This document shows, one piece after another, positions 42,711 to 50,416 of a stretch of 64,000 bases of DNA. Where the stretch lies: positions 17,396 through 81,395 of the forward strand of contig DASTWL010000047.1 of the NCBI GenBank assembly GCA_035765895.1. Direction: 5' to 3'. Positions within the stretch are counted from its first letter, which is position 1; every line of letters starts with the position of its first letter. This stretch comes from Verrucomicrobiia bacterium (GTDB lineage: Bacteria; Verrucomicrobiota; Verrucomicrobiia; Limisphaerales; DSYF01). The notes under the pieces are model-generated. The model did not search any database, had not been told where the DNA came from, and was given only the letters and a program-made list of their open reading frames with translations. Made by a program: the position numbers and the translations under genes.

Positions 42711-42733
42711 CGCGGAAAGCCCGGCTTTCCGCG
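42711..42733 (-). terminator. Hairpin between rpmF and plsX
   Basis: A perfect 10-bp stem with a 3-nt loop (CGCGGAAAGC-CGG-GCTTTCCGCG on the minus strand), followed by TTCTTTCATTT. This fits a weak intrinsic terminator or attenuator. It sits 12 nt before the plsX ATG, where it could also hinder ribosome entry. Confidence 0.65.
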
Positions 42734-42748
42734 TCCCGCGAACGGAAA

Positions 42749-42937
42749 TCAGGCGCCCGCAGTAACGGTCACCACCTGCCGGCCCTTGTAAAAACCGCAC
42801 GCCGGGCAAACCCGGTGCGGCATGTAGGGCGCAGCGCATTGGGGGCAGACGCCCAAAACGGGAAGCTTGAGCACGCTGTTGTAGGCCCGCCGCATGCGCT
42901 GACGGCTGTGTGACGGTTTACGTTTCGGAACACCCAT
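42749..42937 (-). CDS. rpmF: Ribosomal protein L32
   Basis: 62 residues. It starts MGVPKRKPSHSRQRMRRAYN and has a zinc ribbon of the C+ type (VCPQCAAPYMPHRVCPACGF, with two CPxC pairs). A component of the large ribosomal subunit. The order yceD-rpmF-plsX-fabH is the conserved bacterial one. Confidence 0.97.
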   Translation of the reverse strand: MGVPKRKPSHSRQRMRRAYNSVLKLPVLGVCPQCAAPYMPHRVCPACGFYKGRQVVTVTAGA

Positions 42938-42949
42938 ATTGCTTAAATC

Positions 42950-43435
42950 CTATAATTTTAATTTGTTCAACTCGGCCAGGGCCGATGACGGAAGCCCCGC
43001 CTTCGCCCGATTTGACTTTTTCGACTTCCCGCGCGGGACGCCCGTCAAGCCGCTGCACTCCGGTTCGCAGGCCGGATGCTGCGGAAACCCGAGGAGAATA
43101 TCTTCGCGAATGGGAGGCGTCAAGTCCACCAAGTCATTCGCCACCGGCACGGCATCCTCGCCTTCCAACGCCAGGTGGGCGACCCAATGGGGCAGTTCCA
43201 GATGAAAAACGAACTTCTTCAGGCAGCGAACGCACTGGCAGTCCAGGCGCAGGCTCAAATGCCCTTGCACAAGAATCGCATGCTCAAGCTTCTCCGCCTC
43301 CAGATCATAAACCAGCGGCGATCGGGCCTGAACCATTTCGTCGGTCAAACCAAGGTCCAATTCCTCCACCGGCAGCTCGCCCGCCAAGTGCAGCGAGTCG
43401 CGCAGCAAATGTTGAATGTTTACCTGTAACGGCAT
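42950..43435 (-). CDS. yceD: DUF177/YceD protein
   Basis: 161 residues. Middle part FHLELPHWVAHLALEGEDAV and RLDCQCVRCLKKFVFHL with the CxCxRCL motif are the DUF177 signature; needed for 23S rRNA maturation in some bacteria. The C-terminal Cys pair (CEPECSGLTGVP) and basic tail are extended. It ends 12 bp before rpmF. Confidence 0.9.
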   Translation of the reverse strand: MPLQVNIQHLLRDSLHLAGELPVEELDLGLTDEMVQARSPLVYDLEAEKLEHAILVQGHLSLRLDCQCVRCLKKFVFHLELPHWVAHLALEGEDAVPVANDLVDLTPPIREDILLGFPQHPACEPECSGLTGVPRGKSKKSNRAKAGLPSSALAELNKLKL

Positions 43436-43441
43436 GGCAAC

Positions 43442-43930
43442 CTAACGATGCGACGTTTGGAACTTGGCTTCAAGCGCAGCTTTGATGTGGGCCGGCACGA
43501 AGGCACTCACGTCGCCTCCCAACCGGCAGATTTCCTTGATCATCCGTGAACTCAAATACGTGTAGGTGTCCTTGGGCATCATGAAGATGGTTTCGACCCG
43601 CTCGTTCATGTTGCGATTCATCAGGGCCAGCTGAAATTCAAACTCGAAATCAGACACCGCCCGCAACCCGCGGACAATGGCCTGGGCGCCGCGCTGTTCC
43701 ACAAAATCCACCAACAACCGGTCAAATGAATCCACCTCCACCGTTGGCAGGTGCTGAACCGACTCGCGCGTGAGCTGCATGCGTTCCTGAAGACTGAAGA
43801 GCGGCTGCTTCGCCTCGTTGTGAGCCACCGCCACGATCACGCGGTCGAACAACTTGGTCGCGCGCTGAATGACGTCCAGATGGCCGTTTGTCAGCGGGTC
43901 AAAACTGCCGGGACAAATGGCAATGCGCAT
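43442..43930 (-). CDS. coaD: Phosphopantetheine adenylyltransferase
   Basis: 162 residues from ATG 43930. It catalyses the penultimate step of coenzyme A synthesis. MRIAICPGSFDPLTNGHLDV contains the nucleotidyltransferase motif TxGH, and RGLRAVSDFEFEFQLALMNR and the end YLSSRMIKEICRLGGDVSAF (the ISSxxxK type) are complete. It leads a group with yceD, rpmF, plsX and fabH (6 bp before yceD). Confidence 0.96.
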   Translation of the reverse strand: MRIAICPGSFDPLTNGHLDVIQRATKLFDRVIVAVAHNEAKQPLFSLQERMQLTRESVQHLPTVEVDSFDRLLVDFVEQRGAQAIVRGLRAVSDFEFEFQLALMNRNMNERVETIFMMPKDTYTYLSSRMIKEICRLGGDVSAFVPAHIKAALEAKFQTSHR

Positions 43931-43969
43931 GTCGCCAAGGTAGTTGATGGATGACGCAAGACGAGCACG

Positions 43970-44000
43970 AAAAAACACCGCGACCTCAGGCGGACGGTGT
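43970..44000 (-). terminator. Intrinsic terminator after the cyclase gene
   Basis: On the minus strand ACACCG pairs with CGGTGT (43995-44000 with 43975-43980), a 6-bp stem and 14-nt loop, then five T residues. It overlaps the last codons of the cyclase (stop 43986). It would separate the cyclase from coaD. Confidence 0.5.
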
Positions 44001-46247
44001 CGGTTGCCACGGCACCTCGTAAATGCGGACGGCGTTGCGAATGCCTTTGACCTCCACGGCCGAAAGCGGAAGGCACGTCGCCGCGAGCGCAGGTTCATCG
44101 CGCTGCAAATGCAGAAAGGTGGCTTCACTGATGATGATTCGGCCGCGGCCGGACACCGCTTCCAGGCGGCTGGCCAGATTAACATCCCGGCCAAAAACCG
44201 TGTAGTTGAGGATGTGCGCGTCCGACCCCATCAACCCGACCGCCGCCAGGCCGGTGTTGATGCCGGTCCCCAAGGACAGGAGCGGCAGCAGAGGAAGGCG
44301 AGGCCTGCCCTCCGGTTCTCGTTGTCGATTCGCGGCTTCAATCCGCTGGTTTTCGGCGGCGCGCGCTGCATTCAACTCGTGGATGGCGCGCTGCGCATCA
44401 ATCGCCGCCCGCACGCATGTCACCGCATGGTGATTGTTGGGCGTGGGCGCCCCCCAAAAGGCCATCACACAATCGCCGATATACTTGTCGAGCGTGCCGT
44501 CATGTTGCTTCACCGTATCGGCCACCCGCGCGAGATACAAATTGACCGTGTTCAATGCCTCCCGCGCCTGAGCATCGATATGGGCGGACGCCTCGGGACC
44601 CGTTAGCCCGTGGTCCCGCACATAAGCTTCGGCCGCCTCCTGACTGACGTCGGTAAACTCGGTAAACCCGCGCACGTCGGCAAAAAAGACGGTGACTTCA
44701 CGCCGTGCCCCACCCAGCGACAATTGCTTCGCTTCCAGAAGCTCATGCACCACATTCGGTGACACGATCCGCGAGAACACGGATTTCACCCGACGCCGCT
44801 CGGATTGCTCAAAGACCGCGCGCCACGCCGTCAAACATGCCCATGTCGCCAGGAGGGCTGCCGCCGGCAGCAACACGGGGAGCCAGATCCGCCACGCAAT
44901 GTAAACCGCCACCGCCACCGCGATGAACACCATCAGCAACAAGGCCACACTCAGCGCAGCCGGAACCGTCCGCAACCGTGCGGCCAGAAAGCCCGCAAGC
45001 ACGCCCAACAGCCCGATCAGGCACAATTCCCCGCCCCCGCTCAACCGGTGAATAAAGCGGTTCGTAATGATGGAATTCGCCACGTTCCAGTGCTTGCTGA
45101 CGAGCAGCGTGTCCGCCCGTAACGGCGTCGCGCCATGATCCGTCAAGTCATTGCCCCCTGCCACAGCGGAGCCGATGATGGCAATTTTGCCGCGCCAGTC
45201 ATCCGGCACCGCGGTGCTCCTGCCCCCCCATTGGTCGCGGCTCTCCGCGAGCAGCGCGCTGATCGGCTGGCGAAACAACTGCGGATCGTTGGGCGGGATG
45301 GTCCAGTCGATCCAGAGAAAGCCCTGCTGGTCCACCGGCAACACGCGTTCAACGCCGCCCGCGCCGCGGAGGACGATCCGTCCGTCTGGCAGGTCCACTG
45401 CGGCATGATTCAAATCAAGTTTCAGTGCCTGCGCGGCGATCACAATGCCCATGTGCCACACCCGCTCATCCCAAAACGGCTGGGCGCGGGCGGGCCAGCC
45501 AGGCGGCAGATTTTCCCCGACGAAATCTGCGAGCTGAAAATCCCCATCGGCATCCAGCGGGACGACAATCGAATCGCCATTTGCCCGGGGCAGAATGATT
45601 CTATCCTGTTCAACCTTCGCCTGCCGCAGGTCCACTCCCATTTCCGCATCAGCCTGGACTTTCAAAAACAACGGGTGCCAGTGGCGATACGTGCGGAACG
45701 CACGCACCCGGCGCAAAATGCCGTCGGAATCTTTTTCCGTGGAAATGTCGCCGACTGCTGCCGCATTCGTGCGAAAAAGATCGGGCACCTCCAGTTCGGG
45801 CGTGACCGCAAGAATGATGTTGCCCGCCTGCCGCATCTGGTCCGCCAGAAAATCGTCGGACTCCATCATCTCCCGGCCGGGCGGCTGCACAAAAGGATGG
45901 TCTGGCCGAAGTTCGCCAAACACCACGTCGAAGGCGACCGTTTTGGCGCCCTGCCGCGCGAGTTCCTGCACCACCCGCCCGTAAACTTGTCGCGGCCAAT
46001 AGAGACCATAGTGATAGCCGAACGCGCCGTCGTGAACGGCCTGAATGCTGGCCTCATCAATGAATACAAAACCCAGATTGTCGGCGGTTGGTGGCCGGAA
46101 GCGCAGGGCCGAGCGGACCCGCCAATCGTAGGTGACGCGCTCCATCCGATCGATCAGGTCGGGGTTGAGAATCCGGAGCAGCAGGAGGAAACCGATGACG
46201 GCCGCTGTGATGAGAAGCGGGATGCGCTTGGGCGGCCAGAAATTCAC
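43986..46247 (-). CDS. CHASE2-domain class III adenylate/guanylate cyclase
   Basis: About 753 residues. The start is taken at GTG 46247 (NFWPPKRIPLLITAAVIGFL) because the frame upstream overlaps a strong terminator and begins with TTG. Topology: one N-terminal helix, an extracytoplasmic CHASE2 sensor (about residues 35-390; FVFIDEASIQAVHDGAFGYH, AIIGSAVAGGNDLTDHGATP), three membrane helices (LCLIGLLGVLAGFLAARL, ALLLMVFIAVAVAVYIAW), and a cytosolic cyclase domain with ADVRGFTEF and GDCVMAFWGAP carrying the two metal Asp and VFGRDVNLASRLEAV. An insert of about 30 residues (NQRIEAANRQREPEGRPR) interrupts the catalytic region. The partner FecR gene lies upstream but has its own terminator. Confidence 0.9.
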   Translation of the reverse strand: MNFWPPKRIPLLITAAVIGFLLLLRILNPDLIDRMERVTYDWRVRSALRFRPPTADNLGFVFIDEASIQAVHDGAFGYHYGLYWPRQVYGRVVQELARQGAKTVAFDVVFGELRPDHPFVQPPGREMMESDDFLADQMRQAGNIILAVTPELEVPDLFRTNAAAVGDISTEKDSDGILRRVRAFRTYRHWHPLFLKVQADAEMGVDLRQAKVEQDRIILPRANGDSIVVPLDADGDFQLADFVGENLPPGWPARAQPFWDERVWHMGIVIAAQALKLDLNHAAVDLPDGRIVLRGAGGVERVLPVDQQGFLWIDWTIPPNDPQLFRQPISALLAESRDQWGGRSTAVPDDWRGKIAIIGSAVAGGNDLTDHGATPLRADTLLVSKHWNVANSIITNRFIHRLSGGGELCLIGLLGVLAGFLAARLRTVPAALSVALLLMVFIAVAVAVYIAWRIWLPVLLPAAALLATWACLTAWRAVFEQSERRRVKSVFSRIVSPNVVHELLEAKQLSLGGARREVTVFFADVRGFTEFTDVSQEAAEAYVRDHGLTGPEASAHIDAQAREALNTVNLYLARVADTVKQHDGTLDKYIGDCVMAFWGAPTPNNHHAVTCVRAAIDAQRAIHELNAARAAENQRIEAANRQREPEGRPRLPLLPLLSLGTGINTGLAAVGLMGSDAHILNYTVFGRDVNLASRLEAVSGRGRIIISEATFLHLQRDEPALAATCLPLSAVEVKGIRNAVRIYEVPWQPTPSA

Positions 46248-46260
46248 TCGCGCAAGGAAA

Positions 46261-46295
46261 CAAAAAAGCCAGAGCAACTCAAGGCTGCCCTGGCT
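46261..46295 (-). terminator. Intrinsic terminator after the FecR gene
   Basis: On the minus strand AGCCAGGGCA pairs with TGCTCTGGCT (10-bp stem with one G-T), 9-nt loop, followed by TTTTTTG. It sits 22 bp past the FecR stop codon. It argues that the cyclase is not normally co-transcribed from the FecR promoter. Confidence 0.8.
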
Positions 46296-46316
46296 GGGAA
46301 GTCAAATTACGCACCC

Positions 46317-47135
46317 CTAATTTGGCACTACTTGAAAGCCGGGGTGGCCTTGGGTAGGCGAAATGTAATGATTGGTGTGATCCTCGGGGAAGTGCTGGAG
46401 CCCGGGAGGCAAACCCGTCCGCGACGCATTCAACGCGTTTTGCAGGCCCTGCTTCTCGGGATCAGAGAGCGTGGTGATCTTTCCGGTGGAAATGTCAAAC
46501 TGCTGCCCGGCAGCAACCGCCTGCGTCAGTGTGTTGCCCGAAGCGTCCACGTAGGCAATCACCACGGTGCCCGAAAGAACGCTCAAGATGCCGTCGGCGC
46601 TGATGGTGTAAACCGTGCCCCGAATGCCCGCCACACCGTTCGGGATCTTGATTTCGTATTTGGAACCCGCGCTGAGTTTCTTGACAGTGCCGAAAATGCG
46701 GCCCTTCCGCAGGTCGAGCTGGGTTTCAGAAATCTTGTCCGTCCCAGTGTCCGCCACCAGCAGCTTGTCGATGCCCATCGTGGCATTCTCGGTGATGCGG
46801 ACGAAATCCTGATCCACTTTGGATTGGTGGCTCATTCCGGCACCGCTGCCCGCGCCGCCACCACCGATGGCTGAACCGCCACCGGTATTCTTGACGCCCA
46901 GCACCAAGTCCACCCGGGAACCTTCCGCCGTCTGCACAATGCTGCCGGCCTGCAACACATCACCCACTTTGAGCGGCTGCCAAACATTGTTGGCGTTCGC
47001 ATAGCGCGCAGCGCCTTTGATGCGCACCACCTTGGCGCTGGCCTGGGTCATCTGTTGCGCGTTCACCGTAACAACCATGGCGCACGCAATGCCTGTCAGT
47101 AGCAGATACTTGGAAATGCTGGTAATGATTCTCAT
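46317..47135 (-). CDS. FecR-domain periplasmic protein
   Basis: 272 residues with a signal peptide (ISKYLLLTGIACAMVVTVNA). The FecR domain spans residues 30-200: VVRIKGAARYANANNVWQPL, VGDVLQAGSIVQTAEGSRVD and RKGRIFGTVKKLSAGSKYEI, then NGVAGIRGTVYTISADG. A Gly/Ser-rich insert (GGGSAIGGGGAGSGAGMSHQ) interrupts the domain. Many verrucomicrobial genomes couple such proteins with CHASE2 cyclases. A good SD (GGATAGG) precedes ATG 47135. The promoter is at 47172-47199. Confidence 0.88.
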   Translation of the reverse strand: MRIITSISKYLLLTGIACAMVVTVNAQQMTQASAKVVRIKGAARYANANNVWQPLKVGDVLQAGSIVQTAEGSRVDLVLGVKNTGGGSAIGGGGAGSGAGMSHQSKVDQDFVRITENATMGIDKLLVADTGTDKISETQLDLRKGRIFGTVKKLSAGSKYEIKIPNGVAGIRGTVYTISADGILSVLSGTVVIAYVDASGNTLTQAVAAGQQFDISTGKITTLSDPEKQGLQNALNASRTGLPPGLQHFPEDHTNHYISPTQGHPGFQVVPN

Positions 47136-47171
47136 GATGGCACCTATCCTCGCTGATTTAGCTTTGCCGCC

Positions 47172-47199
47172 ACTCTAAACCGCACCTCAAGGTTGTCAA
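47172..47199 (-). promoter_or_regulatory. Sigma70-like promoter of the FecR gene
   Basis: On the minus strand TTGACA (47194-47199) and TAGAGT (47172-47177) are separated by 16 bp. The ATG lies about 37 bp downstream, with SD GGATAGG in between. Confidence 0.5.
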
Positions 47200-47268
47200 T
47201 TGAATATTCCTGAACTTTTTTGGGGGTTGTCGTTGAATGCCAACCATCTATTCTGGTCTGACCAAATC

Positions 47269-48843
47269 ATGAAACTTTCCCACGGCCCACGTCGCCTCTT
47301 TCGGGCGCCCACTGCCCCTCGTGGGTTGATCGGCAGTCTGGCGTTTCTAACCATCGCATTAACGTTATCCATTGAGGCAAACGAGGTTCCTGTCACGGAA
47401 CACGTCCTCCCCAACGGCATGCACATGTTGCTGCTGGAACGGCACGACGACCCGAGCGTCGCCGGCGGCTGGGTTGCCCACGTCGGAAGCGCCAACGAGC
47501 GCCCCGGCATCACGGGCATCGCCCACTTGTTCGAGCACATGATGTTCAAGGGCACGCCGACCATCGGCACCAAGGATCCCAAGCGCGATTTGGAAATCAT
47601 GGCGGAACAGGAGCGCATCCGCGACCAGATGCGCGAAGAGGATGCAAAAATGCGGGCCGCCTACCGGCGCGGCGACATCGACGACATCACCAAGCCGGAG
47701 AACAAAACCGAGCGCTACAAAGAACTCGAAACGAAGTTCAACGCCCTGGTCCAGGAACAGCGGCAACTGCTCGTGAAAAACGAATTTGACCGCATTTACC
47801 GGTCGGCGGGCGGTTCCGGCATGAACGCATTCACCATGCAGGACATGACGGCCTATTTCATCAACGTCCCCGCCAACAAGCTCGAATTGTGGATGTGGAT
47901 GGAGTCCGAACGCCAGTTGCATCCAGTGTTTCGCGAGTTTTACGCCGAACGCGACGTCGTTTACGAAGAGCGCCGCATGCGCACGGAATCGACCCCGTTG
48001 GGCAAATTTGAAGAAACATTCAACGCCATCTTTTGGGATGCGCTGCCCTACCACTGGCCGGTCATCGGATGGCCCTCGGATGTCGCGTCGATTTCAAAAC
48101 CCGAAGCCGACGACTTTTACGCCACCTATTACTGCCCACAAAACATCACGCTGATCCTGGTCGGCGATTTCAAAACCGACGAAGCGGTCGCGCTGGCGGA
48201 GCGTTATTTTGGCCGCATTCCCCACGGCGCAAAGAACCCGCCCGATCTCGTCACGCTGGAGCCCAAGCAACTCGCCGAGAAACGCCTGAACGCCGCGGCG
48301 GAGGTAAATCCCCAGGTTGAAATCCAGTGGCACACCGTGCCGTTTGCCCATCGCGATTCCTACGCGCTCGAAATCCTCGGCCAGCTTCTTTCCACCCGCA
48401 CGGGCCGGCTTTACAAAGGTCTGGTGCTCGGCAGCCAGGTCGCCACGGATGCTTACGCGGACCAGAACTCGATGAAACTGGCGGGCTACTTTGCCGCCGG
48501 CGGGGAGGCCCGGGAAGGCCACACCCCCGCGGAGGTGGAACAGGGCATTTACGCCGAAATCGACAAGCTCAAGCGGGAAGACGTGCCCGCGGAAGAACTG
48601 CAAAAGGTCAAAAACAACTTCGCCGCCGCCGAATATCGCAAACTGGCCTCCAACCAGGCCATCCTGTTTCAGCTCATCTTCAACGACGGCCTCGGCGACT
48701 GGCACGAGTTCAACAACGCCAACAAAAAAATTCAGGCCGTCACCGCCGACGACGTGAAACGCGTGGCCAGCACTTACCTGACGCGGGAAAACCGCGCGGT
48801 TGCCACTTACACTCGCAAAGCCTCCAACGCCTCCGCCCAATGA
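47269..48843 (+). CDS. M16-family zinc peptidase, catalytic, secreted
   Basis: 524 residues from ATG 47269. An N-terminal signal-type helix (LIGSLAFLTIALTLSIEAN) leads into the peptidase domain with the zinc motif HLFEHMMFKGT. A charged coiled-coil insert (EIMAEQERIRDQMREEDAKM, TERYKELETKFNALVQEQRQ) separates the zinc site from the distal Glu (GSGMNAFTMQDMTAYF). The second half is the non-catalytic M16 lobe (RLYKGLVLGSQVATDAYADQ). It works with the next gene as an active/inactive pair in the periplasm. The gene is divergent from the FecR gene. Confidence 0.9.
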   Translation: MKLSHGPRRLFRAPTAPRGLIGSLAFLTIALTLSIEANEVPVTEHVLPNGMHMLLLERHDDPSVAGGWVAHVGSANERPGITGIAHLFEHMMFKGTPTIGTKDPKRDLEIMAEQERIRDQMREEDAKMRAAYRRGDIDDITKPENKTERYKELETKFNALVQEQRQLLVKNEFDRIYRSAGGSGMNAFTMQDMTAYFINVPANKLELWMWMESERQLHPVFREFYAERDVVYEERRMRTESTPLGKFEETFNAIFWDALPYHWPVIGWPSDVASISKPEADDFYATYYCPQNITLILVGDFKTDEAVALAERYFGRIPHGAKNPPDLVTLEPKQLAEKRLNAAAEVNPQVEIQWHTVPFAHRDSYALEILGQLLSTRTGRLYKGLVLGSQVATDAYADQNSMKLAGYFAAGGEAREGHTPAEVEQGIYAEIDKLKREDVPAEELQKVKNNFAAAEYRKLASNQAILFQLIFNDGLGDWHEFNNANKKIQAVTADDVKRVASTYLTRENRAVATYTRKASNASAQ

Positions 48844-50375
48844 TCACCCGCCATTTTCTCTCCGCCCTGTGTGGATTTGCCCTGCTGGGTTTCACCGCGT
48901 TTGCCAAGGAAAATCCCGCCGCCCCCCCGATCCCCAATCGGCCGGAAAAACTGACCTTTCCGACCCTGGATTACCAGCCGCCCGACCCGGCGCAGTTCCG
49001 CGTGCAACTGAAGTCCGGCCCCGTGGCCTACGTCGTTCCGGATCGCGAACGTCCGCTGATCAACATTTCCATTCTCGTTCATGCCGGTGATTACCTCGAA
49101 CCGGCGGGCAAGGAAGGCGTGGCCGGCCTGACCGGTTACCTGCTGACGCACGGCGGAACCCAGAATCGCACCGCGGAAGATTTGGAGGAACGCCTTGCTT
49201 TTCTCGCCGCCAACCTCGGTTCCGGCGTGGGTGACACGCAGGGTTCCATTTCCTTGAACCTGCTGTCCAAGGACGCCGATGAAGGCTTCCAAATCCTCCG
49301 CGAAGTCCTGACGGAACCGCGTTTCCAGGAAGACAAGCTGGCGCTGCGCAAACAACAGATGCTGCAGTCGATGAAGGAACGCAACGACGATTCCGCGGAC
49401 ATCGAGGCGCGCGAGGACGGCTACCTCGCTTACGGCGAAAAATTCTGGGCGAACGGCGCGCCCACCGCCAAATCCGTTGAAGCCATCACCCGCGCTGACC
49501 TGCAGGCATTCCACCACCGGTGGTTCGTGCCCGGAAACTTCGTCATCGCGGTGAACGGTGATTTTGACCGCGACGCAATGATCGCGCGGCTGGAGAAACT
49601 GTTCGCCGGCTGGCCGTTCAAGGGCGAAACCCCGCCGCCCATCCCGACCGACACGCACATGGCCACACCCGCCGTTTACCTCGTCAACAAGGACGTCAAT
49701 CAGGGCCGCGTTTCCATCCTGTTGCCGGGCATCATGCGTGACGATCCAGATTATTTTGCGGCCGCCATCATGAATGACATTCTCGGCGGCGGCGGCTTTA
49801 CCTCGCGCATTGTCAACCGCGTCCGCTCCGACGAGGGGCTCGCCTATGCCGCGGGGTCCAGCCTGCCCGGCGGAGTTTACTACGCGCCGCCGTTTTCGGC
49901 CTCGTTCCAGACCAAATCCCGCACGGTGCCTTACGCCATTTCCATCGTGTTCGAGGAAATGAAACGCATGGCAGAAACGCCGGTATCCGACACCGAAATC
50001 AACACGAGCATCAACGGCATGATCGACCGCTTCCCGCGTGTGTTTGCAACCAAGGGCCAGATTGCCGGCACGTTTGCCCAGGACGAATTCACCGGCCGTT
50101 ACGCCAAAGACCCGAACTACTGGAAGGACTACCGCAACCAAGTCCGCGCCGTCACCAAGGCGGGCATCGAACGGACCGCAAAACGCCTGCTCAAGCCGGA
50201 CCGGGCCGTCATTCTTATCGTCGGGCAACGGGATGAAATTCTTCTGGGCCATCCGGATCATCCCGCACGGCTGCAAGACTTCGATGGCGGCAAACTCATT
50301 GACTGGCCTTTGCGCGACCCGCTCACGCTGGAGCCATTGACGGCGCCCAAGCCGATCACGCTGCCGGCGAAATAA
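48840..50375 (+). CDS. M16-family peptidase-like protein without zinc motif
   Basis: 511 residues with a signal peptide (FLSALCGFALLGFTAFAKEN). The M16 fold is recognisable: FRVQLKSGPVAYVVPDRERP, ISLNLLSKDADEGFQILREV and ILGGGGFTSRIVNRVRSDEG. The HxxEH site is replaced by GLTGYLLTHGG, so it is catalytically dead. It overlaps the preceding gene by ATGA and is its obligate partner by analogy with PqqF/YmxG-like heterodimers. Its end is convergent with cusA. Confidence 0.9.
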   Translation: MITRHFLSALCGFALLGFTAFAKENPAAPPIPNRPEKLTFPTLDYQPPDPAQFRVQLKSGPVAYVVPDRERPLINISILVHAGDYLEPAGKEGVAGLTGYLLTHGGTQNRTAEDLEERLAFLAANLGSGVGDTQGSISLNLLSKDADEGFQILREVLTEPRFQEDKLALRKQQMLQSMKERNDDSADIEAREDGYLAYGEKFWANGAPTAKSVEAITRADLQAFHHRWFVPGNFVIAVNGDFDRDAMIARLEKLFAGWPFKGETPPPIPTDTHMATPAVYLVNKDVNQGRVSILLPGIMRDDPDYFAAAIMNDILGGGGFTSRIVNRVRSDEGLAYAAGSSLPGGVYYAPPFSASFQTKSRTVPYAISIVFEEMKRMAETPVSDTEINTSINGMIDRFPRVFATKGQIAGTFAQDEFTGRYAKDPNYWKDYRNQVRAVTKAGIERTAKRLLKPDRAVILIVGQRDEILLGHPDHPARLQDFDGGKLIDWPLRDPLTLEPLTAPKPITLPAK

Positions 50376-50416
50376 TTGCGGCCCGGCTTTTCCGCAACGT
50401 CTCAAAGGGCGAAACG

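Noticed and set aside
47227..47254. TTGTCG-N16-TATTCT promoter for the plus-strand M16 gene
   Set aside because: The predicted start would leave about 8 nt of leader and the boxes are weak.
50376..50398. TTGCGG...CCGCAA dyad between convergent M16 and cusA genes
   Set aside because: 6-bp stem with 10-nt loop and no T-run on either strand.
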